Of a DNA stretch of 64,000 nt, positions 55,509 through 63,341 are shown in pieces. Every line of letters starts with the position of its first letter. Position 1 is the stretch's first letter. The DNA is from Sphingomonas sp. Leaf343. GTDB lineage: Bacteria; Pseudomonadota; Alphaproteobacteria; Sphingomonadales; Sphingomonadaceae. A program made the position numbers and the translations under genes. Below the pieces are notes generated by a model that was not told the DNA's origin, searched no databases, and saw nothing but the letters and a program-made list of their open reading frames with translations. The stretch is from assembly GCF_001423765.1 (NCBI RefSeq), contig NZ_LMPG01000013.1, positions 113,396 to 177,395 on the forward strand, written 5' to 3'.

Positions 55509-56293
55509 AGGTTCTGGTTCACATATTTGAGCATGTCGTCGGTCGCGGAGATCATCTTGGAGTTCACCTCGTAGGCGCGCTGCGTCTCGATCATGTCGAC
55601 CAGTTCCTCGACGACGTTGACGTTCGATGCCTCCAGCATTCCCTGTCGCACGCGGCCGCGGCCGTCCTGACCGCCGATGCCGAGATTGGCCGCGCCGCTC
55701 GCCGCGGTTTCGATCATGTAATTGTCGCCCGTCGATTGCAGGCCGGCGGCGTTCGGGAAGCCCGCGACCTGGATCTGACCGAGCTGCGACGCCTCCGCCT
55801 GTCCCGGGATCGTCGCCGACACGGTGCCGTCGTTGCCGATCGTGATCGTCGTCGCATTGGCCGGGATGGTGATGCCGGGCATCACCTGATAACCTTCGCT
55901 GGTGATGATCTGCCCCTCGGGCGAGCGCGAGAAATTGCCGGCGCGCGTATAGCCCAGGCCACCGCCCGGCAGCTGCACCTGGAAATACCCGTCGCCGTCG
56001 ATCGCCATGTCGAGGCTGTTGGTCGTCTGCTGCATCGACCCCTGCGTCTCGATCCGCGCGGTGCCCTGCACCTTCACGCCGGTTCCGAGGTTCAGGCCGG
56101 TGGCGTATTTCGTCTCGCCGGTGGACTGCGCGCCGGGCGCGGTCACGACCTGATAGGACAGGGTCTCGAACGAGGCGCGGTCGCGCTTGAACCCCGTCGT
56201 GTTGACGTTGGCGAGGTTGTTCGAGATGACCCGCATGCGCGTATCCTGGGCGTCGAGCCCGGTGCGTGCGATGTGCATGGCGGCGTAGGTCAT
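55505..56293 (-). CDS. flgG: Flagellar distal rod protein
   Basis: The 262-residue protein begins MTYAAMHIARTGLDAQDTRM with ISNNLANVNTTGFKRDRASF. It ends NVVEELVDMIETQRAYEVNS, the FlgG signature. It forms the distal rod between the MS ring and the hook. It lies 12 bases downstream of flgF. Confidence 0.96.
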   Translation of the reverse strand: MTYAAMHIARTGLDAQDTRMRVISNNLANVNTTGFKRDRASFETLSYQVVTAPGAQSTGETKYATGLNLGTGVKVQGTARIETQGSMQQTTNSLDMAIDGDGYFQVQLPGGGLGYTRAGNFSRSPEGQIITSEGYQVMPGITIPANATTITIGNDGTVSATIPGQAEASQLGQIQVAGFPNAAGLQSTGDNYMIETAASGAANLGIGGQDGRGRVRQGMLEASNVNVVEELVDMIETQRAYEVNSKMISATDDMLKYVNQNL

Positions 56294-56305
56294 GCGATTT
56301 CTCCC

Positions 56306-57055
56306 TTAAGACGGCAGGCGCATCAGCGATGCACCGCTTTCATCCATGTCCTTGGCGGACTTCATCATGTTGGCGGACACTTCGTAGGCGCGCTGGTTCT
56401 CGATCATGTCGATCAGCGCCTGCGTCATGTTGACGTTGCTGCCCTCCAGCGCCCCGCCCTCGACCTTCGCGTCCAGATCGGCCGGCAGGGTGCCGCCGCC
56501 GCGCACGCGCAACAGGTTGTCGAGGCCCTTGACCGTGTCGGTGCCCTTGGTCGACGCCAGCTTCAGCCGGTCGACGATCTGCGGCGTGCCGGTCGCGTCA
56601 CCCTGCGCCACGATCGAGATCGTGCCGTCGCCGCCGATCGTCACCGAACTGGCGGGCGGCAGCGTGATCGGGCCGGACTGGCCCATCACCAGAAAACCGT
56701 CGCCGGTCTGGAGCACACCCGACGGCGCGATCGTCAGGTCGCCGCGGCGCGTATAGGCTTCCGATCCGTCGGACGCCTGCACCGCCATCCACGCATCGCC
56801 CGCCATCGCCACGTCCAGCGCGCGGCCGGTGCGGCTGATGACGCCCGGCGAGCGATCGGCGTCGGTCACCTCCTCCGACGTCGGCGCGCGCGCCTCGATC
56901 TGGGCACCGCCGCCCTTCAGTTCGATGCGGTCGAACACGACGCGGTCGGCGCGGAAGCCGGTGGTCGACACGTTCGCCATGTTGTTGGCGATCGCCGCCT
57001 GCGACGACATGTGCGCGCGCAGCGCCGTCGCCGCGGTATAGACGAGCTTGTCCAT
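56306..57055 (-). CDS. flgF: Flagellar proximal rod protein FlgF
   Basis: The 249-residue protein begins MDKLVYTAATALRAHMSSQA with AIANNMANVSTTGFRADRVV. It ends VNMTQALIDMIENQRAYEVS, typical for FlgF. It is part of the proximal rod. Confidence 0.94.
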   Translation of the reverse strand: MDKLVYTAATALRAHMSSQAAIANNMANVSTTGFRADRVVFDRIELKGGGAQIEARAPTSEEVTDADRSPGVISRTGRALDVAMAGDAWMAVQASDGSEAYTRRGDLTIAPSGVLQTGDGFLVMGQSGPITLPPASSVTIGGDGTISIVAQGDATGTPQIVDRLKLASTKGTDTVKGLDNLLRVRGGGTLPADLDAKVEGGALEGSNVNMTQALIDMIENQRAYEVSANMMKSAKDMDESGASLMRLPS

Positions 57056-57081
57056 CCTGTGCCTCCGCGCCCCGTTTCAGA

Positions 57082-58389
57082 TCAGCTGCGGATGTTGAAG
57101 ATGGTCTGCGAGACCTGGCTGGCGGTATCCAGCGCCTTGGCGTTCGCCTGGAAGTTGCGCTGTGCCGCGATCAGGTTGACCAGCTCCTCGGTGATGTCGA
57201 CGTTCGAACCCTCGATCGTGCCCGACATCAGCTTGCCGAAGCCGTCCGCGCTCGCCGAACCCAGCGCCGCCTCGCCGGACACGCCGGTGGCCTCCCAATA
57301 GGCGGTGCCGATCTGGCGCAGGCCGGTCGGGGTCGAGAACTTGGCCAGCGCCACCTTGCCCAGCGGCACGATGTCGCCGTTGGAGAAGCTGGCGCGGATC
57401 AGGCCGGAGTCGGTCACCGTCACGCCGGCGAGCTGGCCGACCGCAATGCCGTCCTGCTTCTTGGTGCCGACCGAGAAGGCGCTCGACAGCTGGGTCGAAC
57501 CGGACAGGTTCAGCGACACCGTCTGCGACGCGGCGCCGGAGGTCGGCACGAACGCGTTGAAGGTGATCGCAGCTTTCGGGTCGGCCAGCGCACCCTTGTC
57601 GTCGAAGGTCAGCGTGACCTTGTCGGCCTTGGCGGTGCCCGTCGTCATCGGCTGGTCGCCGATGAAGGTGTAGACGTCCCATGTGCCGGTGGTCGCGTCC
57701 TTGGCCGGCACCGCATTCGGATCGGCGGCCGTGCCCTCCTTGGTACGGACGTAATAGCTGGTCATCGTCTGCGGGTTGCCGTTGGCGTCGTAGACACGGG
57801 TCGCGACCGAGTTGTTGTAGGTCGCCGTGTCCGACCGGTCGAACTTGTACCCGATCTTGTCGCCCTTCAGCGTCGAGGTCGACGACACCTGCACCGGATA
57901 CGACACCACGCCGGTCGCCTTGGGCGTGCCGCTGGTCTGCTGGATCTGCAGGTTGGTCAGACCATCGTTGCCGGTGGCGGTGACGTTGCCGTCGCTGTCG
58001 ACCGGATAGACCATCAGGTAGCTGCCCTGCGCATCGACGACGTTGTTGCCCGAATCGACCGAGAAGCTGCCGTTGCGCGTGTAGTTGACCGAGTCGCTGG
58101 TGCCGGTCGACTTCATGATGAAGAAGCCCTCGCCGACCAGCGCCAGATCGAGCGCATTGGACGTGGTCTGGAGGTTGCCCTCCTTGAACTGCTGCGTGTT
58201 GCCCTTCACGACCACGCCCGATCCGACCATCTTGCGCGGATCGGTCGACACGCTGGACGCGATGACGTCGGCGAATTCCGTGCGGCTCTTCTTGAAGCCG
58301 GTGGTCGCGACGTTGGCCAGATTGTGGCTGATCGTGGCCATGTCGGTCTGCGACGCCTGAAGGCCGGAGAGCGCGGTGTAGAAGGACAT
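57082..58389 (-). CDS. flgE: Flagellar hook protein
   Basis: The 435-residue protein begins MSFYTALSGLQASQTDMATI with SHNLANVATTGFKKSRTEFA. It ends NVDITEELVNLIAAQRNFQA, FlgE family motifs. It polymerises into the hook; length is near that of other alphaproteobacterial hooks. Confidence 0.96.
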   Translation of the reverse strand: MSFYTALSGLQASQTDMATISHNLANVATTGFKKSRTEFADVIASSVSTDPRKMVGSGVVVKGNTQQFKEGNLQTTSNALDLALVGEGFFIMKSTGTSDSVNYTRNGSFSVDSGNNVVDAQGSYLMVYPVDSDGNVTATGNDGLTNLQIQQTSGTPKATGVVSYPVQVSSTSTLKGDKIGYKFDRSDTATYNNSVATRVYDANGNPQTMTSYYVRTKEGTAADPNAVPAKDATTGTWDVYTFIGDQPMTTGTAKADKVTLTFDDKGALADPKAAITFNAFVPTSGAASQTVSLNLSGSTQLSSAFSVGTKKQDGIAVGQLAGVTVTDSGLIRASFSNGDIVPLGKVALAKFSTPTGLRQIGTAYWEATGVSGEAALGSASADGFGKLMSGTIEGSNVDITEELVNLIAAQRNFQANAKALDTASQVSQTIFNIRS

Positions 58390-58444
58390 TGGGTAGCTCC
58401 TGCGTGAAAGGGGTCAGGCGATCGGGGCGGATCGCGCGGGAAGA

Positions 58445-59131
58445 TCAGGCGATCGAGCGGATCGCGGAGGTGGACACCGTGCCGAGGCCGGTGATGTTGA
58501 GCGTGGGTTCGCCGCCGGCAGGGACCGACACCGACTGCACCGGCGCCCAGACGAGGCCGCGCGCGGTGACCGTGCTGCCGCCGTTGGCGGCGTCGACGGT
58601 CACCTTATAGGGGCCGCCCTCGATCGCGTTGCCGGCATCGTCCTTGCCGTTCCAGTCATAGGTGGCGCTGCCCGCGGGCTGTGCGCCGAGCTGGAGCGTC
58701 TTGACGACGCTGCCGTTGGCGTCGGCGATCGTCACCAGAACGTCGGTCGCCGCCTTGTCCAGCTCGACCGCGCCGGTGATGCCGCCCGACTGACGCTCGT
58801 AGGCGGTATCGCCCTGCGTCAGCACGGTCTTGCCGACGAAGCTCATCGCATCGGTCGCGCTGGTCGAGCCGAGCTTCGTCGCGATCGCCTTCATCGACGC
58901 GTTCATCTCGCTGATACCGGCGACGGACGAGAACTGCGCCATCTGCGCGACCATCTGCGTGTTGTCGACCGGGCTGAACGGGTCCTGGTTGTTCAGCTGC
59001 GCGGTCATCAGCTTCAGGAAATCGGTCTGGTCGAGCGAGGATTTCGTGCCCGCCGCCGACACCTTCGAGGCCATCTTGGCGGAATAGGCATCGATCCCCG
59101 GCTGGATCGCATATGTCGTGTCGATCGCCAT
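58445..59131 (-). CDS. flgD: Flagellar hook capping protein
   Basis: The 228-residue protein has the FlgD core FLKLMTAQLNNQDPFSPVDN and MVAQMAQFSSVAGI. A C-terminal Ig-like domain follows (YDWNGKDDAGNAIEGGPYKV). It scaffolds hook growth and is not in the finished hook. It lies between flgC and flgE. Confidence 0.95.
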   Translation of the reverse strand: MAIDTTYAIQPGIDAYSAKMASKVSAAGTKSSLDQTDFLKLMTAQLNNQDPFSPVDNTQMVAQMAQFSSVAGISEMNASMKAIATKLGSTSATDAMSFVGKTVLTQGDTAYERQSGGITGAVELDKAATDVLVTIADANGSVVKTLQLGAQPAGSATYDWNGKDDAGNAIEGGPYKVTVDAANGGSTVTARGLVWAPVQSVSVPAGGEPTLNITGLGTVSTSAIRSIA

Positions 59132-59135
59132 GATA

Positions 59136-59543
59136 TCAGCGTCCCAGCTTGAGGGTGTCGATGATGAGGCTCTTGGCCGTGTTCATCACCTCGATGTTGT
59201 TCTGGTAGCCGCGCGCCGTCTCCATCATGTCGACCAGCTCGCGGGTTTCGTCGACGGCGGCGTCGAAGACGTTGCCGTCCTTGTCCGCCATCGGGTTGGA
59301 CGGATCGTAACGCTGCGTCGGCGCTTCCCCGGCGGTGACGACCTTTTCGACGTCGACCGTGGACATGCCGCTGGCGGCGTCGAAGCTGGTGCGGAACACC
59401 GGCTTCATCGTCTTGTACGCCGCCTCTGCCGTCGATGCCGAATTGCCGGCATTGGCGAGGTTCGACGCGGTGGTATTCATCCGCACCAGCTGCGCGCTCA
59501 TGGCGCGACCGGCGACCTGAAAGATGGATAGCGGTTGCGACAT
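59136..59543 (-). CDS. flgC: Flagellar proximal rod protein FlgC
   Basis: The 135-residue protein begins MSQPLSIFQVAGRAMSAQLV with MNTTASNLANAGNSASTAEA. It ends YQNNIEVMNTAKSLIIDTLK, the FlgC pattern. Two adjacent ATG codons (59546 and 59543) overlap the flgB stop; the second has the better spacing from AAGGG. Confidence 0.94.
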   Translation of the reverse strand: MSQPLSIFQVAGRAMSAQLVRMNTTASNLANAGNSASTAEAAYKTMKPVFRTSFDAASGMSTVDVEKVVTAGEAPTQRYDPSNPMADKDGNVFDAAVDETRELVDMMETARGYQNNIEVMNTAKSLIIDTLKLGR

Positions 59544-59887
59544 CATTCGCCCTTCAGCGCACGGGTGATCTGGCCGATGCGCCCGTTCAGGAACGACAGC
59601 GTCGTCTGATATTGCACGGCGTTCTCGGCGAAGGCGGTCTGCTCGTTGTTCAGCTCGACCGTGTTGCCGTCCATCGAGGTCTGCGTCGGCACGCGGTACT
59701 TGGTCGCGGCGTCGATGCCGCGATCGTTGCTGCCCTCGGCGGACTTGAGCGCCGACTGGAAGTCGATATCGCGCGCCTTGAAACCGGGCGTCGACGCATT
59801 CGCGATGTTCGATGCGAGCACGCCCATGCGCTTGGCACGCACCTCCAGCGCCGCACCGTGCACCCCGAAAAGACTGTCGCCTGCCAT
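59543..59887 (-). CDS. flgB: Flagellar proximal rod protein FlgB
   Basis: The 114-residue protein begins MAGDSLFGVHGAALEVRAKR with MGVLASNIANASTPGFKARD. It is a FlgB rod protein, the first gene of the minus-strand flgBCDEFGHIJKL run. ATG 59887 follows GGAGG; a sigma-54-type promoter lies 40 bases upstream. Confidence 0.95.
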   Translation of the reverse strand: MAGDSLFGVHGAALEVRAKRMGVLASNIANASTPGFKARDIDFQSALKSAEGSNDRGIDAATKYRVPTQTSMDGNTVELNNEQTAFAENAVQYQTTLSFLNGRIGQITRALKGE

Positions 59888-59926
59888 GATGGCCTCCGTC
59901 GCGCCCCGATGGCGCATCCGACCATA

Positions 59927-59942
59927 AGCAACCGCCGTGCCA
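59927..59942 (-). promoter_or_regulatory. Sigma-54 promoter of the flgB operon
   Basis: The minus strand reads TGGCACG-GCGG-TTGCT, a full match to TGGCACG-N4-TTGCW with correct GG-GC spacing. The start point would be near 59916, giving a 29-base leader before flgB. Confidence 0.9.
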
Positions 59943-59972
59943 GTTTCCGGAAAACCCTTGCACCGACATGAT

Positions 59973-60022
59973 TTGCCGGTGATCGGCAAGGCATGCGGCA
60001 GGATGTTGCCGGCCGGCGGCAA
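59973..60022. promoter_or_regulatory. Paired palindromes, candidate enhancer sites for a sigma-54 activator
   Basis: TTGCCG-N5-CGGCAA occurs twice, at 59973-59989 and 60006-60022, with centres 33 bp apart (about three helical turns, same face). A further half-site TTGCCG is at 60028-60033. They sit between the divergent flgB and stator promoters, so one activator such as a FleQ- or FlbD-like protein could serve both. Confidence 0.65.
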
Positions 60023-60087
60023 GGCTGTTGCCGCTCGCCCCCGCCATGCCGGGACGCGCCCGGTACGACGATGCACGCCGATCAAAC

Positions 60088-60103
60088 CGGCACACCCCTT
60101 GCA
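60088..60103 (+). promoter_or_regulatory. Sigma-54 type promoter of the second stator / flgA operon
   Basis: CGGCACA-CCCC-TTGCA matches the consensus except the first T and the seventh base, with exact GG-GC spacing. The predicted start near 60114 leaves only about two bases before ATG 60116. Confidence 0.75.
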
Positions 60104-60115
60104 TCCACGTCCCGC

Positions 60116-60763
60116 ATGGATGTTTCCACCTTCATCGACCCGGCTGCGATGGCGATCGTCGGCGGCGGCACCGTCGTCGCCACGATCCTGCGTACGCCGG
60201 CGGCCGATCTCTCCCGTGCGGTGTCCGCCCTGCGCGTGTTGCCGCGTCGCCGCTTCTCGGCCGAGCCGCTGCTGCTCCAGATCGGCGCACTGGCGCGGAT
60301 CGCGCAGCGGTGCGGCGTGGTCGCGCTCGACCGCACCGTCATCACCGACCGCGACCTTGCCGCCGGCATCGCCGCGATCGTCGACGGCGCACCCGCGATC
60401 GAGGTCGAGATCCTGATCCGCGATGCGCGCCGCACCCGTATTGAGCGGCATGTCGTCGCGGCCGAGGTCTGGGCCGCCGCGGCGGAGGTCGCACCCGCGA
60501 TGGGGATGATCGGCACGCTGGTCGGCCTCGCCAGGATGTTCGCGTCGATCGACGACGTATCGGCGATCGGCGGCGGCATGGCCGTCGCGCTGCTCGCCAC
60601 GCTGTACGGTGCGGTGCTCGCCAATCTGGTGCTTGCGCCGGTCGCCGGTCGCCTGCGCGCCGCCGGTCGCCGCGAAGCGTCGGAGCGCCTGCGGATCGAG
60701 GCACCGCTCGTCGCCCTCGCCGCGCGCGAGACGCCCGTGCATCAATTGAGGACCGCCGCATGA
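60116..60763 (+). CDS. MotA/ExbB-like stator paralogue, short form
   Basis: The 215-residue protein begins MDVSTFIDPAAMAIVGGGTV, matching the second helix of MotA/PomA proteins. It ends with the proton-channel helices EVAPAMGMIGTLVGLARMFA and GGMAVALLATLYGAVLANLV. The first transmembrane helix of ordinary MotA is missing and the upstream frame is not hydrophobic. It partners the MotB-like protein encoded next and differs from motA at 50 kb. No ribosome site precedes the ATG, in line with a near-leaderless transcript. Confidence 0.8.
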   Translation: MDVSTFIDPAAMAIVGGGTVVATILRTPAADLSRAVSALRVLPRRRFSAEPLLLQIGALARIAQRCGVVALDRTVITDRDLAAGIAAIVDGAPAIEVEILIRDARRTRIERHVVAAEVWAAAAEVAPAMGMIGTLVGLARMFASIDDVSAIGGGMAVALLATLYGAVLANLVLAPVAGRLRAAGRREASERLRIEAPLVALAARETPVHQLRTAA

Positions 60764-61260
60764 ACGACTGGCCCGACACCGCCGCGCCGCGCCCCCTGTG
60801 GCTGGTGACGCTCGCCGATCTGGCGCTTCTGCTGGTCGGCTTCTTCGTCCTGATCCAGGCGACCCGAGCCCAGCCGAGCGCGCTGGCGCATTCGCTGCGC
60901 GCGGGCTTCGCCACCGACGAGCCGGCGCTGCCGGTCGCGGCGGAGGGCGTGATGGGCTTCGCGCCCGGATCGGCGGTCGTGCCGGACGGCGGGGCGGCGA
61001 TCACCGCCTGGGCGCGTGGCGTGCTGGCCGATCCGCGGGTGTCGCTGACCGTCACCGGCGCGACCGACGGCACCGCTGCCGATGTTGATGGCGTAACGGG
61101 CTCCGCCTCGTTGCTGGCCGCGGATCGTGCCCGCGCCGTCGCCGCGATCCTCGCGCCGCTGGCGCCGCGCCGTATCACCGTCTCCACCGCCAGCGCGCGT
61201 GCGCGCGGCGTGACCGTCACGCTCGCCTTCACGGGCGACCACCAGGACAAGAAGCCATGA
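60760..61260 (+). CDS. MotB-like stator paralogue, short form
   Basis: The 166-residue protein has a short cytoplasmic tail, then RPLWLVTLADLALLLVGFFV with the channel Asp expected of MotB/PomB. A reduced OmpA-like domain follows (TVTGATDGTAADVDGVTGSA, LLAADRARAVAAIL). It is about half the length of motB at 49 kb. It starts in the stop of the MotA-like gene and overlaps flgA, so the pair is co-expressed. It probably forms a second or accessory stator. Confidence 0.8.
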   Translation: MNDWPDTAAPRPLWLVTLADLALLLVGFFVLIQATRAQPSALAHSLRAGFATDEPALPVAAEGVMGFAPGSAVVPDGGAAITAWARGVLADPRVSLTVTGATDGTAADVDGVTGSASLLAADRARAVAAILAPLAPRRITVSTASARARGVTVTLAFTGDHQDKKP

Positions 61261-61769
61261 TCGCCACCTTGCTGCTCGCCGCGGCGACGCCCTCGTTCCA
61301 GAACATCGGCGCACTCGACCGCGCGGTCGCCGCCTTTACCGGCCGCGGCGTCGGCGACGAAGGCGGTGCGCGCGCCGGGATCGACCAGCGGCTGCGGCTC
61401 CAGACCTGTCCGACCGTCGCGCTGTCGTGGCGCACGGCGGCACATGATGCGGTCGTCGTCGCCTGCTCCGGCCCCGACTGGCGATTGTTCGTCCCCGTCC
61501 GCACGCCGCCCGGCATCGTCGCCGCGCCGCCGACCGCCGCGACGCCGGCGATCGCCCGCCCGGCCAAGGTCGATCCGGTGATCCGCCGCGGCGATCCGGT
61601 GGTGATCGAGGCTGGATCGGACGGCTTCGCGATCAGTCGGGAGGGCGTCGCGATGGCCGATGCGGTGCCCGGCGCGCGCTTCATGGTCCGCGTCGACGAC
61701 GGCAAGGCCCCGGTGCAGGCGATGGCGCTGGCGTCGGGTCGTGCGACGTTGCCGGGATGGACCGAATAA
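61257..61769 (+). CDS. flgA: Flagellar P-ring chaperone FlgA
   Basis: The 170-residue protein has a short signal (MIATLLLAAATPS) and a C-terminal SAF domain, DPVIRRGDPVVIEAGSDGFA, followed by VPGARFMVRVDDGKAPVQAM. The match to FlgA is clear in the C-terminal half. It assists P-ring assembly by FlgI in the periplasm. Confidence 0.88.
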   Translation: MIATLLLAAATPSFQNIGALDRAVAAFTGRGVGDEGGARAGIDQRLRLQTCPTVALSWRTAAHDAVVVACSGPDWRLFVPVRTPPGIVAAPPTAATPAIARPAKVDPVIRRGDPVVIEAGSDGFAISREGVAMADAVPGARFMVRVDDGKAPVQAMALASGRATLPGWTE

Positions 61770-61840
61770 AAAAACACTAAAGGCTTGCCCGGGCCGGTCG
61801 TTTCTCCCGATGTCAGCGAGAACCGGAAGGTGCGGACGTC

Positions 61841-62137
61841 ATGGACTCGATCGGAATCAAGACAGGGAGCATAGCGCGGATCGCGCCCAGTGCCCCCGTG
61901 CAGGCTGCAAAGGCCGCGACCGAACCCGCGGTCCAGACCTCCTCCGCGCCCGACACGGCTTCGGTCGCGTCGGCCACGCTCACGAAGACCATGGCCGCGT
62001 CGCCGCCGGTGAACACCGAACGCGTGGCCGAGATCAAGAAGGCGATCGCGACCGGCAAGTTCCCCTTGCTGCCGTCGACCATCGCCGACCGCCTCATCGC
62101 GTTGAAGCTGGAGTGGAATCCGAATGCAAAGGCGTGA
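61841..62137 (+). CDS. flgM: Anti-sigma-28 factor FlgM
   Basis: The 98-residue protein ends with the FlgM core ERVAEIKKAIATGKFPLLPS followed by TIADRLIALKLEW. It holds sigma-28 until the hook is complete and is then exported. The Ala-rich N-terminal half is disordered, as expected. It overlaps the flgN-like gene by 14 bases. Confidence 0.88.
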   Translation: MDSIGIKTGSIARIAPSAPVQAAKAATEPAVQTSSAPDTASVASATLTKTMAASPPVNTERVAEIKKAIATGKFPLLPSTIADRLIALKLEWNPNAKA

Positions 62138-62435
62138 TGCTCTGATCCGGGTGATCGACGCGCTGCATGCGGAGATCGCCGCGCTGAAGTCCAACGACGT
62201 CCGCGCGCTGGAGCGTGCCACCGCCGACAAGCTGGCCGGGATCGACGCGATCGCCGCCGCCGGCACCGGACCCGCCGCGCCCGAGCTGCGCGCGCTGGCC
62301 GACGAGGCGAACCGGCTGAACGAGACCTGCCGGATCTACGTCAACCTGATGGCGGCAAATACCCGCCGCCGCCTGCAAACCTTGACCGGTGACAGCTTTG
62401 CCGGCCACCGCCCGATGGTGAACGCCTACGCGTGA
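62124..62435 (+). CDS. FlgN-like flagellar export chaperone
   Basis: The 103-residue, largely helical protein begins MQRRDALIRVIDALHAEIAA and has LADEANRLNETCRIYVNLMA. Size, helix content and position behind flgM fit FlgN, the chaperone of FlgK and FlgL, but sequence similarity is weak in this family. Confidence 0.7.
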   Translation: MQRRDALIRVIDALHAEIAALKSNDVRALERATADKLAGIDAIAAAGTGPAAPELRALADEANRLNETCRIYVNLMAANTRRRLQTLTGDSFAGHRPMVNAYA

Positions 62436-62465
62436 TGCCGGGGCTTTCGCCTCGAACCCTTAAAC

Positions 62466-62481
62466 TGGCACGCCCCTTGCT
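62466..62481 (+). promoter_or_regulatory. Sigma-54 promoter of the transglycosylase-flhA unit
   Basis: TGGCACG-CCCC-TTGCT is a full consensus match. The predicted start near 62492 gives a 24-base leader before GTG 62516. Confidence 0.9.
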
Positions 62482-62515
62482 GTGATGCACCTCGAACAGA
62501 GGTGATCCAGCAACC

Positions 62516-63340
62516 GTGACCGTCAGTCCCATCAACACCAGCCGCGTCCAGTTGGCCATCGCGCAGGCGTCGAGTACGACCGGCGTCGATTTCGATTATT
62601 TGATGGGCCAGGCGAAGCTGGAGAGCGGCTTCAACGCCAGCGCCCGTTCGGGCACCTCGTCGGCATCCGGCCTGTACCAGTTCATCGAATCGAGCTGGCT
62701 CGGCATCGTCAAGAAACACGGCGCGGAGCACGGCATGGGCTGGGCCGCGGATTCGATCGGCCAGACCGCGTCCGGTCGCTTCACCGTCGCGCCGGGCGCG
62801 CGTCAGGCGATCCTGAACCTGCGCAACGATCCCGCCGCTGCCAGCCTGATGGCCGCCGAGCATGCCTCCGACAACAAGGACGCGATCGAGGGATCGCTGG
62901 GCCGGGCCGCGACCGGCACCGACCTGTACATGGCGCATTTTCTGGGAATCGGCGGCGCGACCAAATTCCTGTCGGCGCGCGACCGCAATCCGGACGCCAG
63001 CGCCGCCGCGTTGTTCCCGTCCGCCGCGCGCTCCAACCGCAGCGTCTTCTATGCCAGCAACGGCAGCCCGCGCTCGCTGGAGCAGGTGTATCAGCGCTTC
63101 GCCAGCAAGCTGGGCGCGGCGGCGGACAGCGTCGAGGAGACGCGCAACGCCAACCTGACGTTTGCCGCGCAGGCGCTGAACATGGGCGACGCCACCGTCG
63201 TCACCGGCAACAACGAAAGCGCCGCCGACGCGCTGTCCTGGGCGCAGGGGAAACTGGAGGGCGCGACGAACAGCGTCCTGCGGCCGACGCCCGACACGGC
63301 GCGGCTGGCGTACATGATGCTCAGCCGGATGGGGAACTGA
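62516..63340 (+). CDS. Flagellar lytic transglycosylase
   Basis: The 274-residue protein starts at GTG 62516. It has a transglycosylase-type fold with the catalytic Glu in [20 protein letters not shown] and [20 protein letters not shown]. It lacks an obvious signal peptide, so it is likely exported by the flagellar system, as SltF-like enzymes may be. It probably opens the wall for the rod, complementing the hydrolase-less FlgJ. flhA starts one base after its stop. Confidence 0.85.
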   Translation: MTVSPINTSRVQLAIAQASSTTGVDFDYLMGQAKLESGFNASARSGTSSASGLYQFIESSWLGIVKKHGAEHGMGWAADSIGQTASGRFTVAPGARQAILNLRNDPAAASLMAAEHASDNKDAIEGSLGRAATGTDLYMAHFLGIGGATKFLSARDRNPDASAAALFPSAARSNRSVFYASNGSPRSLEQVYQRFASKLGAAADSVEETRNANLTFAAQALNMGDATVVTGNNESAADALSWAQGKLEGATNSVLRPTPDTARLAYMMLSRMGN

Positions 63341-63341
63341 G

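Noticed and set aside
60018..60033. A second plus-strand sigma-54 promoter (CGGCAAG-GCTG-TTGC-like)
   Set aside because: It overlaps the paired palindromes and is better explained by them; the match at 60088 is stronger.
61770..61840. Sigma-28 promoter ahead of flgM (CTAAA ... GTCG)
   Set aside because: The -10 match is poor (about four of eight) at the required spacing; flgM can be read from the stator/flgA transcript.
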